Below, piece after piece: positions 18,036-25,678 of a stretch of DNA of 64,000 bases. The translations under genes were made by a program, and so were the position numbers. The stretch's first letter is position 1. Every line of letters starts with the position of its first letter. The DNA comes from JAGVSR01 sp963786675 (lineage in GTDB: Bacteria > Pseudomonadota > Alphaproteobacteria > Rhizobiales > Hyphomicrobiaceae), in NCBI GenBank assembly GCA_963786675.1, contig CAWAZY010000001.1:186001-250000 (forward strand). Direction: 5' to 3'. Below the pieces are notes generated by a model that was given only the letters and a program-made list of their open reading frames with translations, was not told the DNA's origin and did no database searches.

Positions 18036-18051
18036 AACCAATATACTGGTT
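18036..18051. promoter_or_regulatory. Palindromic candidate operator upstream of the TetR gene
   Basis: AACCA-ATATAC-TGGTT is an inverted repeat with perfect 5-bp arms in an otherwise AT-leaning stretch just upstream of the TetR start. Size and placement fit an autoregulatory TetR operator. Confidence 0.5.
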
Positions 18052-18213
18052 ATCGCCTGTCCATGCGAGAATTCCGTACCGGGATGATGGGGCTGAAATG
18101 GAGCGGCGCCGGTGCGGGATTGAAAAACACTGTAAACGAAAGCGTCTCACCATCCGACCGACTTATGGCCGGCAGATGGCGAGACGCGAAAGTTTACAGG
18201 GTTCAGATCAGCT

Positions 18214-18852
18214 CTAGAAGCAGTTCGAAACGCAATTGTTGTCGTCAAAATCAACGCATTGATTGCGGGGCGCCATGATTGCCTTGTCCTTCCAGACTTT
18301 GGGCGGAATCATGCCGTCGGCGAACAGGGGCGTGTATCCGAATTCAGATTCCACCACGATGACACTGGAATTTGGGCCCAAAAGGTCGGCGGAAAGATCG
18401 GTGTAGTCCTCGCAGGCGGGACGCACCGTCGCTCCCGTGCCGAAGCTCGGGCGGTTGGCGACCCCGGCGTAGATTTTCCGGATCGAAGCATCGACGGGAT
18501 CGGACTGCACGGGAATGATCTGCAGTTTCAAGGTGTCGGTGCCCCACACGCCCATAACGTGCTCGACGATGGCGTAGACGCCCGTGCGCTTGCCATTGTT
18601 GACGCCATCGAGATCCTCAGCAGAAATATTTTCCTCTCGTGCAACAAGGTCGGCCACCATCGACGTCACCTGACCGAAGCGGCGATCGATCGACACCGCA
18701 CGCGTCACTTCGATAACGCCGACAAGCATCACCAAAAGCACCGGCGCGATGATGCCGAATTCCACAGCCGCCACGCCGCGGATGTCTTCGATCAGGGAGC
18801 GGCAGGCACTGCGGAGTGCCAGACGCCGGTTATACGGGAGGGATCGGATCAT
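18214..18852 (-). CDS. TadE/TadG-family minor pilin
   Basis: The N-terminus has the TadE-like pattern: a short basic leader (RSACRSLIEDIRG), then VAAVEFGIIAPVLLVMLVGVI, a pilin-type membrane helix with the conserved Glu. The extracytoplasmic part has a Cys-rich C-terminus (QCVDFDDNNCVSNCF) that may form disulfides. The ATG at 18852 has GAGG five bases upstream; a GTG at 18936 overlapping the previous stop is an alternative but has a weak ribosome site. It probably forms an operon with the TadE-like gene just upstream (18933-19583). Confidence 0.85.
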   Translation of the reverse strand: MIRSLPYNRRLALRSACRSLIEDIRGVAAVEFGIIAPVLLVMLVGVIEVTRAVSIDRRFGQVTSMVADLVAREENISAEDLDGVNNGKRTGVYAIVEHVMGVWGTDTLKLQIIPVQSDPVDASIRKIYAGVANRPSFGTGATVRPACEDYTDLSADLLGPNSSVIVVESEFGYTPLFADGMIPPKVWKDKAIMAPRNQCVDFDDNNCVSNCF

Positions 18853-18932
18853 GGTGGCCTCGATCAACTGATACGCGAAGATGAATTGCAAAGGTAAGCG
18901 TCGGCGACGTCCAGCGGACGAACGCCTGCGGT

Positions 18933-19583
18933 TCACTCGTAAGGCTCGGTGCGGAACGTCGCGACGGATTGGATGAGAGAGCCGCCGCTCGCCAGCGGAA
19001 TGCCGTCTGTCGGACGCATCAGCATGTACTGGAGGTACGGGAACTTGATCGGCAGCCGCCAGTCGTAGCAGACCGTCACCAGAACCACGGCACCCGCGCC
19101 ACCAGCGGACGCCGCCAACGGGTCGGTACCCAGCCCAAATTCAGCGCTCAGCTGACCAGCCGCGGCGCAAATGCGCGGATCGATGCCGGCCCAGTTGCCA
19201 CTGCTCTGCACGTGAACGCGCAGCTGTTCCGAGTTACAGTCCTTCTCGATATACGATCCGCCGGCTTCGCACACGAGCTGCTTGAAGTCGTCGACCGTCT
19301 TGCCATCACGCTGCGCTTCGCCCGTGCGGATCTTACGCGCCGCGACTTCAACAGCATGGTCCAACGCGTTGATGGTGAAGAACTGCAGGCCCACGGCCAT
19401 GATGCCAAGCACGAAAAGGAAGAACGGCAGTGCGAGAATGCCGAACTCGACGGCTGTGACGCCGCTTTCGTCGTTCTTCAGGCCAGCAAGCCGGCTGCGG
19501 CGCCACCGCGACGGAACAGCATTTCCAAGACGGCACAGAAACCCGCCGCTGCGGCGCTGTGTTTCCGTTTCCCCAACGACCAT
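18933..19583 (-). CDS. TadE-family minor pilin
   Basis: GVTAVEFGILALPFFLFVLGI forms the conserved TadE transmembrane segment after a Lys/Arg-rich leader, with the typical Glu five residues into it. The exported domain contains three cysteines (QLVCEAGG, KDCNSE, RICAAAG) and another in VTVCYDW. GGAGG precedes the ATG at 19583; a GTG at 19598 lies before that motif and is rejected. It overlaps or nearly overlaps the second TadE-like gene. Such minor pilins assist Flp pilus assembly at the inner membrane. Confidence 0.87.
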   Translation of the reverse strand: MVVGETETQRRSGGFLCRLGNAVPSRWRRSRLAGLKNDESGVTAVEFGILALPFFLFVLGIMAVGLQFFTINALDHAVEVAARKIRTGEAQRDGKTVDDFKQLVCEAGGSYIEKDCNSEQLRVHVQSSGNWAGIDPRICAAAGQLSAEFGLGTDPLAASAGGAGAVVLVTVCYDWRLPIKFPYLQYMLMRPTDGIPLASGGSLIQSVATFRTEPYE

Positions 19584-19835
19584 TGCAAACCCTCCCACAC
19601 GGACGTAGAGCAGCCCCTGCCCGACACAGGCCGACCGCTAAACTTTGTCCTTGCAGTAAAGCAAAGTCGGCTAAACATCGGGAGAAAGCGGGTGTTGGCA
19701 ATTTAAGCAAAGTTTAATCAAATGCCGGGGTGGTACTTCACGTTTTGATAACGATTCGCCGTCGCGCGCGGCGGACCATATAATAGAGTGCATTCAAATC
19801 CCCGCGAGGCGGGCTCCACACGCCCGAGCCAAAAC

Positions 19836-19865
19836 AAAAAACCGCCGGCATGCCGGCGGTTTTTC
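19836..19865. terminator. Bidirectional intrinsic terminator
   Basis: The 20-bp perfect palindrome ACCGCCGGCATGCCGGCGGT is flanked by a run of A on the left and T on the right, so it can end transcripts in either direction. It lies about 70 bp after the stop of the secretin N-domain gene (minus strand) and separates it from the TadE pair. The rest of the 19584-19934 gap shows no gene. Confidence 0.85.
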
Positions 19866-19934
19866 TGTCTGACATCAAAGTCGCTCAATTAAACCGCGAC
19901 GCGGAAGGGCATCAGTTGGGCATTGCCCAAGCCA

Positions 19935-20456
19935 TTACTGATTGCCGCCGCCACCGGCGCTGCCTTCGCCACCCGACTCTGAGAATTTCGTCTTATTGGT
20001 ATTGTGCTTGGCGACCAGGTCGAAGAAGGCCGTGTCGTCACCGATCGTCAGGGTCGGCGAGCAGTTGGGCGTGCAGCTGTAGGACTGGCGCTGCCCGGCA
20101 CGGCTGAGGTTGACAACGCTGCGCTCGTCGCGCTCGACGATCACACGCTGATCCTGGATCACATTCTTCTCGGCATCGAGAGCAATGATGTTCGTGATGC
20201 CGAAGGTCTTGCCGGTCACGACCAGCATATTGCCACCTTGGACCGTGACATCCGCAATGGACGAGTTGCCGATGATGATTTCGGCCACGGGACGGGGCAT
20301 GCGCAGCAGCTGGGACTGGTCGTACCGGACAATCAGGTCATCCGCCTTGGCGATCGGAGCCGAGACCATGACCGTGGCAGCGATTGCGGCTGCGACAAAC
20401 CAGCCCGGCAGCACCAGATCGGGCAAGAACGACCACTTAGCGGAGGCTTGAAACAT
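19935..20456 (-). CDS. Pilus assembly protein with secretin N-terminal domain
   Basis: A signal peptide ends near APIAKADD. The 100-residue domain after it (RYDQSQLLRMPRPVAEIIIG, then GGNMLVVTGKTFGITNIIAL) is the short periplasmic N-domain also found at the start of CpaC/RcpA secretins. A CTPNCSPTLTIGDD segment and a Gly-rich tail follow, but there is no secretin pore. AAGG lies nine bases before the ATG. Stand-alone versions accompany Tad pilus genes in this order. It is divergent from the Flp genes. Confidence 0.85.
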   Translation of the reverse strand: MFQASAKWSFLPDLVLPGWFVAAAIAATVMVSAPIAKADDLIVRYDQSQLLRMPRPVAEIIIGNSSIADVTVQGGNMLVVTGKTFGITNIIALDAEKNVIQDQRVIVERDERSVVNLSRAGQRQSYSCTPNCSPTLTIGDDTAFFDLVAKHNTNKTKFSESGGEGSAGGGGNQ

Positions 20457-21053
20457 CGTTGGGACCTTTCAGCGGAAGAATTCTCCGCGATTAGGTCAGC
20501 AATTGGTGAAGGAAGTGCAAACGCGCGTCCCGGACCGGCGCAAGGCCGTCCCCGCCTGTGATCCGGCGGGGGCATTGACCCGTCAAATTCACATCATTCT
20601 TGAACTATCGCCTGATTTGAACAGGTTGGCGCGCATGGCCACTGGGCCGGCAAACCACTATTACCGCAGATGTGCCCCGCCCCAGCCCACGCGCGCGCCA
20701 GTCGGATCTAGTCCAGGGCACCCAAGATCTGAAGGTTTGGTTGCGTTCAAAGTGCGATAATCCACACACAACCAATTATTAACGACACAAGCGCCTCTTC
20801 GTCGAAGCAAAACACATGATAAATACAAAATTAATCAAACATAGTCATAGCGAATACTTTGATAACTTGAGTTCTCTTCTATTTATAACATGGTTATTAA
20901 TGGCAGTGCAAGAAGTCTTTATGCGCTAGTCTTTGGTTTTTACCTGAGCTTAAGAGGTGAGGGGGTAAGGTCACTCCAGTTCAGACGCACGGGCCGAACC
21001 CAAAGCAAATGAACTGTTTGGAACACTGTAACAGTGGATTGGGAGACTACATC
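20457..21053. other. AT-rich intergenic region upstream of the Flp pilin gene
   Basis: This 597-bp gap has no convincing gene. About 20760-20945 is strongly AT-rich against a GC-rich background, with repeated TTATTAA motifs and the small palindrome TAAC-ATG-GTTA near 20887. It probably carries the pilin promoter and regulator sites. The part between 20457 and 20750 shows nothing. Confidence 0.6.
20860..20889 (+). promoter_or_regulatory. Candidate sigma70-type promoter for flp
   Basis: TTGATA (20860-20865) and TATAAC (20884-20889) are separated by 18 bases in the AT-rich region. Transcription from here would give a leader of about 155 bases before the first Flp gene. Evidence is motif similarity only. 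Confidence 0.4.
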
Positions 21054-21227
21054 ATGACCATCTTTTCTCGCTTCCTGAAGGACGAGTTGGGCGCCACGGC
21101 AATCGAGTACGGCCTCATCGCCGCTCTCGTGGGCGTTGGCATCATCGTCGCTCTCGGCAACCTCGAAGCCGGCCTGTCGACGCTCTTCACGTCGATCGGT
21201 ACCGACCTGACGAACGCCGCTAACTAA
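21054..21227 (+). CDS. Flp family type IVb pilin
   Basis: The 57-residue prepilin has a short leader (MTIFSRFLKDELG) and the Flp signature ATAIEYGLIAALVGVGIIVAL; the cut by a prepilin peptidase is expected after the Gly, before ATAIEYG. GGGAG lies eight bases before the ATG. The mature pilin of about 44 residues would form the Tad/Flp fibre used in surface attachment. Two hairpins follow the gene. No cpaA peptidase, cpaF ATPase or tadB/C platform gene is in the window. Confidence 0.93.
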   Translation: MTIFSRFLKDELGATAIEYGLIAALVGVGIIVALGNLEAGLSTLFTSIGTDLTNAAN

Positions 21228-21235
21228 GCCTCGAC

Positions 21236-21262
21236 TGTCTGCCTCGTTCTGCGAGGCAGACA
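21236..21262. other. Stable 11-bp hairpin after the first Flp gene
   Basis: TGTCTGCCTCG and CGAGGCAGACA form a perfect 11-bp stem with a 5-base loop, 9 bp after the stop. It lacks a T-tract, so it may stabilise the abundant pilin mRNA rather than end it. Confidence 0.6.
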
Positions 21263-21290
21263 TCACCGAGCCGCTTTAAGCGACATGGAA

Positions 21291-21321
21291 GCCCGCCCGG
21301 CACATCACCGGGTGGGCTTTT
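21291..21321 (+). terminator. Intrinsic terminator between the two Flp genes
   Basis: GCCCGCCCGG pairs with CCGGGTGGGC (one G-T wobble) across a 7-base loop and is followed by TTTT. It should separate most transcripts of the first pilin from the second. Confidence 0.75.
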
Positions 21322-21481
21322 CATTTGCAGCAGATCTTGAGCGGCGTAGCGGATCGGCGTCAAAGGCGGGAAACACAAAGCCCTGCGTTTCACGCGATGT
21401 TAAAGCTCCCGGTCAATACTCACCGGATCAAAAGCAGTTGGGACCACCAGGCGCTTCGAGGCGTTTCTAGGGATTACTGAA

Positions 21482-21655
21482 ATGACCATTATTGCGAAGT
21501 TCATCGCGGATGACGCAGGCGCCACCGCCATCGAGTACGCGCTCATTGCTGCGCTGGTCAGCGTCGGCATCATAGTGGCGCTGAACAACTTCACTGACGG
21601 GCTGAACACGCTGTTCACGTTCATCCAAGATACCTACCTCGCCGCCTACAACTAG
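21482..21655 (+). CDS. Second Flp family type IVb pilin
   Basis: The frame from the ATG at 21482 to the TAG at 21653 encodes 57 residues. The leader MTIIAKFIADDAG precedes ATAIEYALIAALVSVGIIVAL, the Flp motif. It differs from the first copy mostly after the helix (NNFTDGLNTLFTFIQDTYL), so it is a paralogue and not a recent exact duplicate. AGGG lies about nine bases upstream. It is convergent with dapE, with only 3 bp between the stops. Confidence 0.9.
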   Translation: MTIIAKFIADDAGATAIEYALIAALVSVGIIVALNNFTDGLNTLFTFIQDTYLAAYN

Positions 21656-21658
21656 GCT

Positions 21659-22852
21659 CTACGTGGCCGGCGAGGCTGCAGCATCGAAATAGCGCGCGAT
21701 GAAGCGCTGGTAGATGGCCGTCAGGTTTTGCAAGTCGGCCACCGGCACATGCTCGTCGATCTGGTGGATGGTCCGGTTGACCAGCCCGAACTCGACGACC
21801 GGGCAATAGTCCTTGATGAAGCGGGCATCCGATGTGCCCCCTGACGTCGAAAGCTCCGGCCGCCGGCCCGTCTCGGCCGCAACCGCGTCCACCAGCGTAT
21901 CGACCAGCGGTCCCGGCGCGGTCAGAAAGACATCGCCCGTTCCTTCAAACGCCACATCGAAGCGTGCGCCTGTCGCCACTGCTGCCGCATCGCATTGAAG
22001 CCTGACCCACTCTTCGATAGTGGGACGCCGCCACAAATCATTGTAGCGCACATTGAAGATCGCCCGCGCCGACGCCGGAATGACGTTGGAGGCTGTATTC
22101 GGCACCGAAATCACGGTGACCTGGCAATTCGAGGGCTCGAAGTGTGCGGTGCCCTCATCGATCTTTTGACCCGTCAAGCGATCAATAAAGCGGGCAAGTT
22201 TCGGCACCGGATTTTCGGCGCGTTGCGGATAGGCGGCATGACCTTGAATGCCATGCACGACCAGCGCGCCCGTCACCGAACCCCGGCGGCCGATCTTGAT
22301 TGCATCACCCAGCTGGTCGGGATTGGATGGCTCGCCGACGAGGCAGGCATCGAGCCGTTCGCCCCGCGCGGCCAGGGCTTGCAGCACCTTGACGGTTCCA
22401 TTGATCGACGGCCCTTCCTCATCGCCCGTGATGAGCAGCGAAATGGAGCCACGCGCCGGATCACCCCCCGCTTGCAGATGCCGGTGAACGGCGGCGACGA
22501 AGCAGGCGATGGCCCCCTTCATGTCGACGGCACCGCGACCGTACAGAATGCCGCCGCGAAGCTCGGGCTCGAAAGGGTCGGATGTCCAAGCCGCGAGATC
22601 GCCCGGCGGCACCACGTCCGTATGTCCAGCAAAGCAGAGATTGGGGCCGGCCGCACCGCGCCGCGCGTAGAGGTTCTGCACGTCGGGCGTGTCCACATCC
22701 GAAAATGTCATGCGGTCACAGGCAAACCCGGCGGCGCCTAGGACTGTCTCCAAGAGCGTCAGTGCGCCTCCCTCATCCGGTGTCACGCTGCGACAGCGGA
22801 TCAGCGCCTTGGTCAGTTCAACGGGATCGGTGGCATCGAGTAGCGCGGGCAT
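21659..22852 (-). CDS. dapE: Succinyl-diaminopimelate desuccinylase
   Basis: DapE hydrolyses N-succinyl-LL-diaminopimelate in the lysine/meso-DAP pathway using two zinc ions. Metal ligands appear in FAGHTDVVPPGD, GRGAVDMKGAIACF and ITGDEEGPSINGT, and the C-terminal His in NRTIHQIDEHVP. TSGGTSDARFIKDYCP is also family-specific. Length 397 is slightly long but normal for the group. dapD lies about 675 bp upstream on the same strand, separated by a small gene and a repeat array. Confidence 0.95.
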   Translation of the reverse strand: MPALLDATDPVELTKALIRCRSVTPDEGGALTLLETVLGAAGFACDRMTFSDVDTPDVQNLYARRGAAGPNLCFAGHTDVVPPGDLAAWTSDPFEPELRGGILYGRGAVDMKGAIACFVAAVHRHLQAGGDPARGSISLLITGDEEGPSINGTVKVLQALAARGERLDACLVGEPSNPDQLGDAIKIGRRGSVTGALVVHGIQGHAAYPQRAENPVPKLARFIDRLTGQKIDEGTAHFEPSNCQVTVISVPNTASNVIPASARAIFNVRYNDLWRRPTIEEWVRLQCDAAAVATGARFDVAFEGTGDVFLTAPGPLVDTLVDAVAAETGRRPELSTSGGTSDARFIKDYCPVVEFGLVNRTIHQIDEHVPVADLQNLTAIYQRFIARYFDAAASPAT

Positions 22853-22913
22853 GCGTTAAGTCCGGTCGGGGCTTGATCGGCGGGCGCCCGACCCTATCGG
22901 CATCGGGCAGCCG

Positions 22914-23033
22914 GTGCAAAGCACCAACAATTAAAGGGTGCAAAGCACCAACAATAAACGAGTGCCAAGCACCAACAGGCATCGTGGACAAGGTTCCAAC
23001 GGAAATCGTGGGCCATGCACCACGGGATCAGGC
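22914..23033. repeat. 24-bp tandem repeat array with phased palindromes, five units
   Basis: Five consecutive 24-bp units begin at 22914, 22938, 22962, 22986 and 23010. The first three share GTGC(A/C)AAGCACCAACA; units four and five have decayed (GGACAAGGTTCCAACG, GGGCCATGCACCACGG). Units one and two contain the perfect palindrome GGTGC-AAA-GCACC. The array lies 62-181 bp upstream of the dapE start. Because the units are contiguous without unique spacers it is not a CRISPR array. Confidence 0.85.
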
Positions 23034-23130
23034 GGACGAGATGGCGACGCAGTGTCGGGCTCCGCATCCCTGCGTGCGACGGATTAAGTTGTAGAGGTTG
23101 CCTGCGTGTGGTGATGGAGTACTGCGCGTT

Positions 23131-23430
23131 TTAGCCTGCGGTGCGGGTTCGGCGGCCAAAACCTTGCGGCGACTTGCGCCGGTCGGGCGGCGCGTGCCGC
23201 CGCTCGCTCACATGCTGAGGCGGAACCGGCACTTCGGTCATCCGCCGGTCCGCGATCAGCGCATTGCGGCGGTCGGCTTCCACCTCCGGCGCGGTGCGCT
23301 GGCGGATCGCCAAATCGATGGCTGCCTGAGCGGATGCATAGCGCGCTTGGACCGGATCCACATCGTCCAGCTCGGATTCGACGGTCTCGGCCAGGCTAGG
23401 TTGACCGATGAGGGTCTTGAGCAATCCCAA
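23131..23430 (-). CDS. Hypothetical small charged protein, TTG start
   Basis: The 99-residue product starts GLLKTLIGQPSLAETVESEL and ends in a Pro/Arg-rich basic tail (APPDRRKSPQGFGRRT). A strong GGAGGTGA sits four to five bases before the TTG at 23430, the best ribosome-binding site in this area, which is the main reason to accept it. It lies between dapD and dapE on the same strand. No family is recognised; the tail could bind nucleic acid. Confidence 0.5.
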   Translation of the reverse strand: MGLLKTLIGQPSLAETVESELDDVDPVQARYASAQAAIDLAIRQRTAPEVEADRRNALIADRRMTEVPVPPQHVSERRHAPPDRRKSPQGFGRRTRTAG

Positions 23431-23526
23431 ACTTCACCTCCCGCCGTCGCGGTCCATCGGCGATGACATCGCAACGTGCCCGTCGCGGGGTCCCGCAGAC
23501 GAGCACAGATAACGGATTGTCTGTCC

Positions 23527-24369
23527 TCAATCTCTCAACAAATCGTTAATGCTCGTTTTCGAGCGGGTCTTTTCGTCGACCCGCTTCACGATCACGGCGC
23601 AATAGAGGTTGGGACCAGGCTCTCCATTCGGAAGTGGCTTGCCCGGCATCGTGCCCGACACCACCACCGAATAGGGCGGCACCTTGCCGAAGAACTTCTC
23701 GCCCGTTGCGCGGTCGATGATCGTGGTCGACGCGCCGAGATAGACGCCCATCGACAGCACCGATCCCTCACCCACTTGCACGCCTTCCGCCACCTCGGCA
23801 CGCGCACCGATGAAGCAATTGTCTTCGATGATCACGGGGCCCGCCTGCAGCGGTTCCAGCACGCCACCGATCCCCGCGCCCCCCGAGATGTGACAGTTCT
23901 TGCCGATCTGCGCACAGGACCCGACCGTGGCCCAAGTATCGACCATGGTGCCCGAATCCACATAGGCGCCGAGATTGACGAACGACGGCAGCAGAACCGC
24001 GCCCGGGGCGATGTAGGCCGAGTGACGGACGATCGCCCCCGGCAGGACCCGGAACCCGCCCTTCTTGAAATCGGCCTCGGTCCAGCCCTGGAACTTCGGC
24101 GCGACCTTGTCCCAGTAGAAGGACCCGGCCGGCCCGCCCGAGATGAGGCCCATATCGTTCAGCCGGAAGGACAATAGAACGGCCTTTTTCAGCCACTGGT
24201 TGACGACCCAGCCGCCGTCCTGCTTCTCGGCCACCCGTGCCGCGCCCGTGTCGAGCAGGTTGAGCGCCGTCTCCACAGCATCCCGAACCTCGCCCTTGGT
24301 GGCGCTGGAAATGCTCTCCCGCGCATCCCACGCCGCGTCGATGGTTTTCTGAAGTTCGGCGTGCGCCAT
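23527..24369 (-). CDS. dapD: Tetrahydrodipicolinate N-succinyltransferase
   Basis: DapD adds succinyl from succinyl-CoA to tetrahydrodipicolinate, the step before DapC and DapE. The protein has the helical N-domain (DAAWDARESIS) and the left-handed beta-helix of hexapeptide repeats (GAVLLPSFVNLGAYVDSGTM, then ISGGAGIGGVLEP), ending NLYCAVIVKRVD. Length 280 matches the family. AGGGG precedes the ATG. It is on the same strand as dapE. Confidence 0.97.
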   Translation of the reverse strand: MAHAELQKTIDAAWDARESISSATKGEVRDAVETALNLLDTGAARVAEKQDGGWVVNQWLKKAVLLSFRLNDMGLISGGPAGSFYWDKVAPKFQGWTEADFKKGGFRVLPGAIVRHSAYIAPGAVLLPSFVNLGAYVDSGTMVDTWATVGSCAQIGKNCHISGGAGIGGVLEPLQAGPVIIEDNCFIGARAEVAEGVQVGEGSVLSMGVYLGASTTIIDRATGEKFFGKVPPYSVVVSGTMPGKPLPNGEPGPNLYCAVIVKRVDEKTRSKTSINDLLRD

Positions 24370-24649
24370 GGCTTGAGGCCCCTAAAACGTTGGAAAGCTA
24401 TTTCGATGAAGGCCTTGTGCCGTCCCGTCCCGCCCCTGTCAATCGGCCCGCGGCTGCACCCCCACCGTCCGGCTCCCAGCGCCCGGTTATGCCTCTGCGC
24501 CCGCCGGGCCACGTTCAAAGAAACACAACATTATTGCCGACAAACCCGTTCTCCCCCGGCCCGAATCTCGTCACTCTGCACCCGGATCGCCATCGCGATC
24601 TGGGCGGGCGCATGATCGCCGGCATGCCCTCCATAATGGAGATGGATCC

Positions 24650-24889
24650 ATGGCCAAGAGTGGCAGCACCAGTAAGTCCGTGGCATCGGCCGCGGCGAAG
24701 GTTCTCAAGAACAAGAAGTCCTCGCCTGCAGAACGCGCCGTTGCCGCCTCGGCACTGACGCAGAAGGGCAGCACCGAAAAGACGAGCGCCAAAGTCGCAA
24801 GCTCGGCCGGCAAGGTGCTGCGTTCCAAGACCGCCAGTAAGGAAGCCAAGGCCGCCGCTGCTTCCGCCCTTACGCAGAAGAAGCGCTGA
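24650..24889 (+). CDS. Small Lys/Ala/Ser-rich protein made of two repeats
   Basis: The 79 residues consist of two copies of about 35 residues: SVASAAAKVLKNKKSSPAER followed by AVAASALTQK, and KVASSAGKVLRSKTASKEAK followed by AAAASALTQKKR. The product is very basic and lacks aromatic residues. It resembles small Lys/Ala-rich proteins seen in alphaproteobacteria, some of which are abundant or DNA-associated, but I cannot assign a function. GGAG precedes the ATG. A strong terminator follows. Confidence 0.75.
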   Translation: MAKSGSTSKSVASAAAKVLKNKKSSPAERAVAASALTQKGSTEKTSAKVASSAGKVLRSKTASKEAKAAAASALTQKKR

Positions 24890-24912
24890 GCCGACAAGCA
24901 ACGTCCCTCTGC

Positions 24913-24948
24913 AAAAGCCCTCGCATCGTTCCGGTGCGAGGGCTTTTT
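24913..24948. terminator. Bidirectional intrinsic terminator
   Basis: AAAAGCCCTCGCA and TGCGAGGGCTTTTT form a long stem around a 9-base loop, with a T-run on the plus-strand side and A-run on the other. It sits between the convergent Lys/Ala-rich gene and the TlpA gene and should serve both. Confidence 0.88.
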
Positions 24949-24982
24949 GTATGCCGTGCCAGTACCGGCGCGTGAACTCGTC

Positions 24983-25630
24983 TTACTTCAGGGCCTCGGC
25001 AATGAGCGCCTTGGCTTCCGCGCTGTCCCACTCGGCAGGTCCCGGCAGACGGCCCAGTTCACGCCCATCTTTTCCAATCAGAATTGTCGTCGGCATCCCC
25101 ACCGCGCGCAAGGCATTGCCCGCCTTCATGGTGCTGTCGATGTACAGCTTCAGGTTCTGCACCTTGATCTCGTCGAAGAACTTGCGCGCCGCATCCTTGC
25201 CGCCGCGATCCAGGCTGAGGGCCACAACCTCGAACGTGTTCGAGCCCAACTCTTTCTGCAGCCGGTCGAGCGAGGGCATTTCGTGACGGCAGGGTCCGCA
25301 CCACGTGGCCCAGAGGTTCAAGAGCACGGCTTTGCCCTTGAAGTCGGCCAGGGTGCGCGCCGCACCGCTCTCGTCCAGAAACGCGACTTCGGGCAGGTCG
25401 GCGGGCGGATTGCGCCGCACGAACCCGGCAAAGGCCCGCGCCGCGCCCACCGACCTCGTTTCCGGGGCAATCATGCCCGCCGCCAATGGCGCGCCCGCTC
25501 CACCGTTGTCAGGCTGCCCCAGGGTGACGTATACCGCCGCAAAGCTGATGGCAGCCGCCACCAGCGCGGCACCCGTGAGGGCGCGCTTTGAAATGCCGGG
25601 TTGCCCGGGCGAACGGTTGTCGTCCGTCAT
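24983..25630 (-). CDS. TlpA-family membrane-anchored thioredoxin
   Basis: An N-terminal membrane anchor (ALVAAAISFAAVYVTLG) places the thioredoxin domain in the periplasm. The redox motif is WATWCGPCRHEMP; the cis-Pro lies in VGMPTTILIG. Such TlpA/DsbE-like reductases serve cytochrome c or Cu-A assembly. It has AAGGA about six bases before its ATG. The gene is divergent from argH with a 48-bp gap, the common arrangement in Rhizobiales. Cytochrome c and SCO genes are present elsewhere in the window. Confidence 0.92.
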   Translation of the reverse strand: MTDDNRSPGQPGISKRALTGAALVAAAISFAAVYVTLGQPDNGGAGAPLAAGMIAPETRSVGAARAFAGFVRRNPPADLPEVAFLDESGAARTLADFKGKAVLLNLWATWCGPCRHEMPSLDRLQKELGSNTFEVVALSLDRGGKDAARKFFDEIKVQNLKLYIDSTMKAGNALRAVGMPTTILIGKDGRELGRLPGPAEWDSAEAKALIAEALK

Positions 25631-25678
25631 CCTCTATCCTTTCATTGCCGCACCGAAAGACGCCGGCTTAAGGAGCCC

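Noticed and set aside
22914..23033. Possible CRISPR array
   Set aside because: Units are contiguous with no unique spacers, no leader and no cas genes nearby.
22582..23094. A plus-strand frame that translates the 24-bp repeats into 8-residue repeats (CKAPTIKG-like)
   Set aside because: Most of it is antisense to dapE, it lacks a ribosome site, and the periodic peptide simply follows from 24 being a multiple of three.
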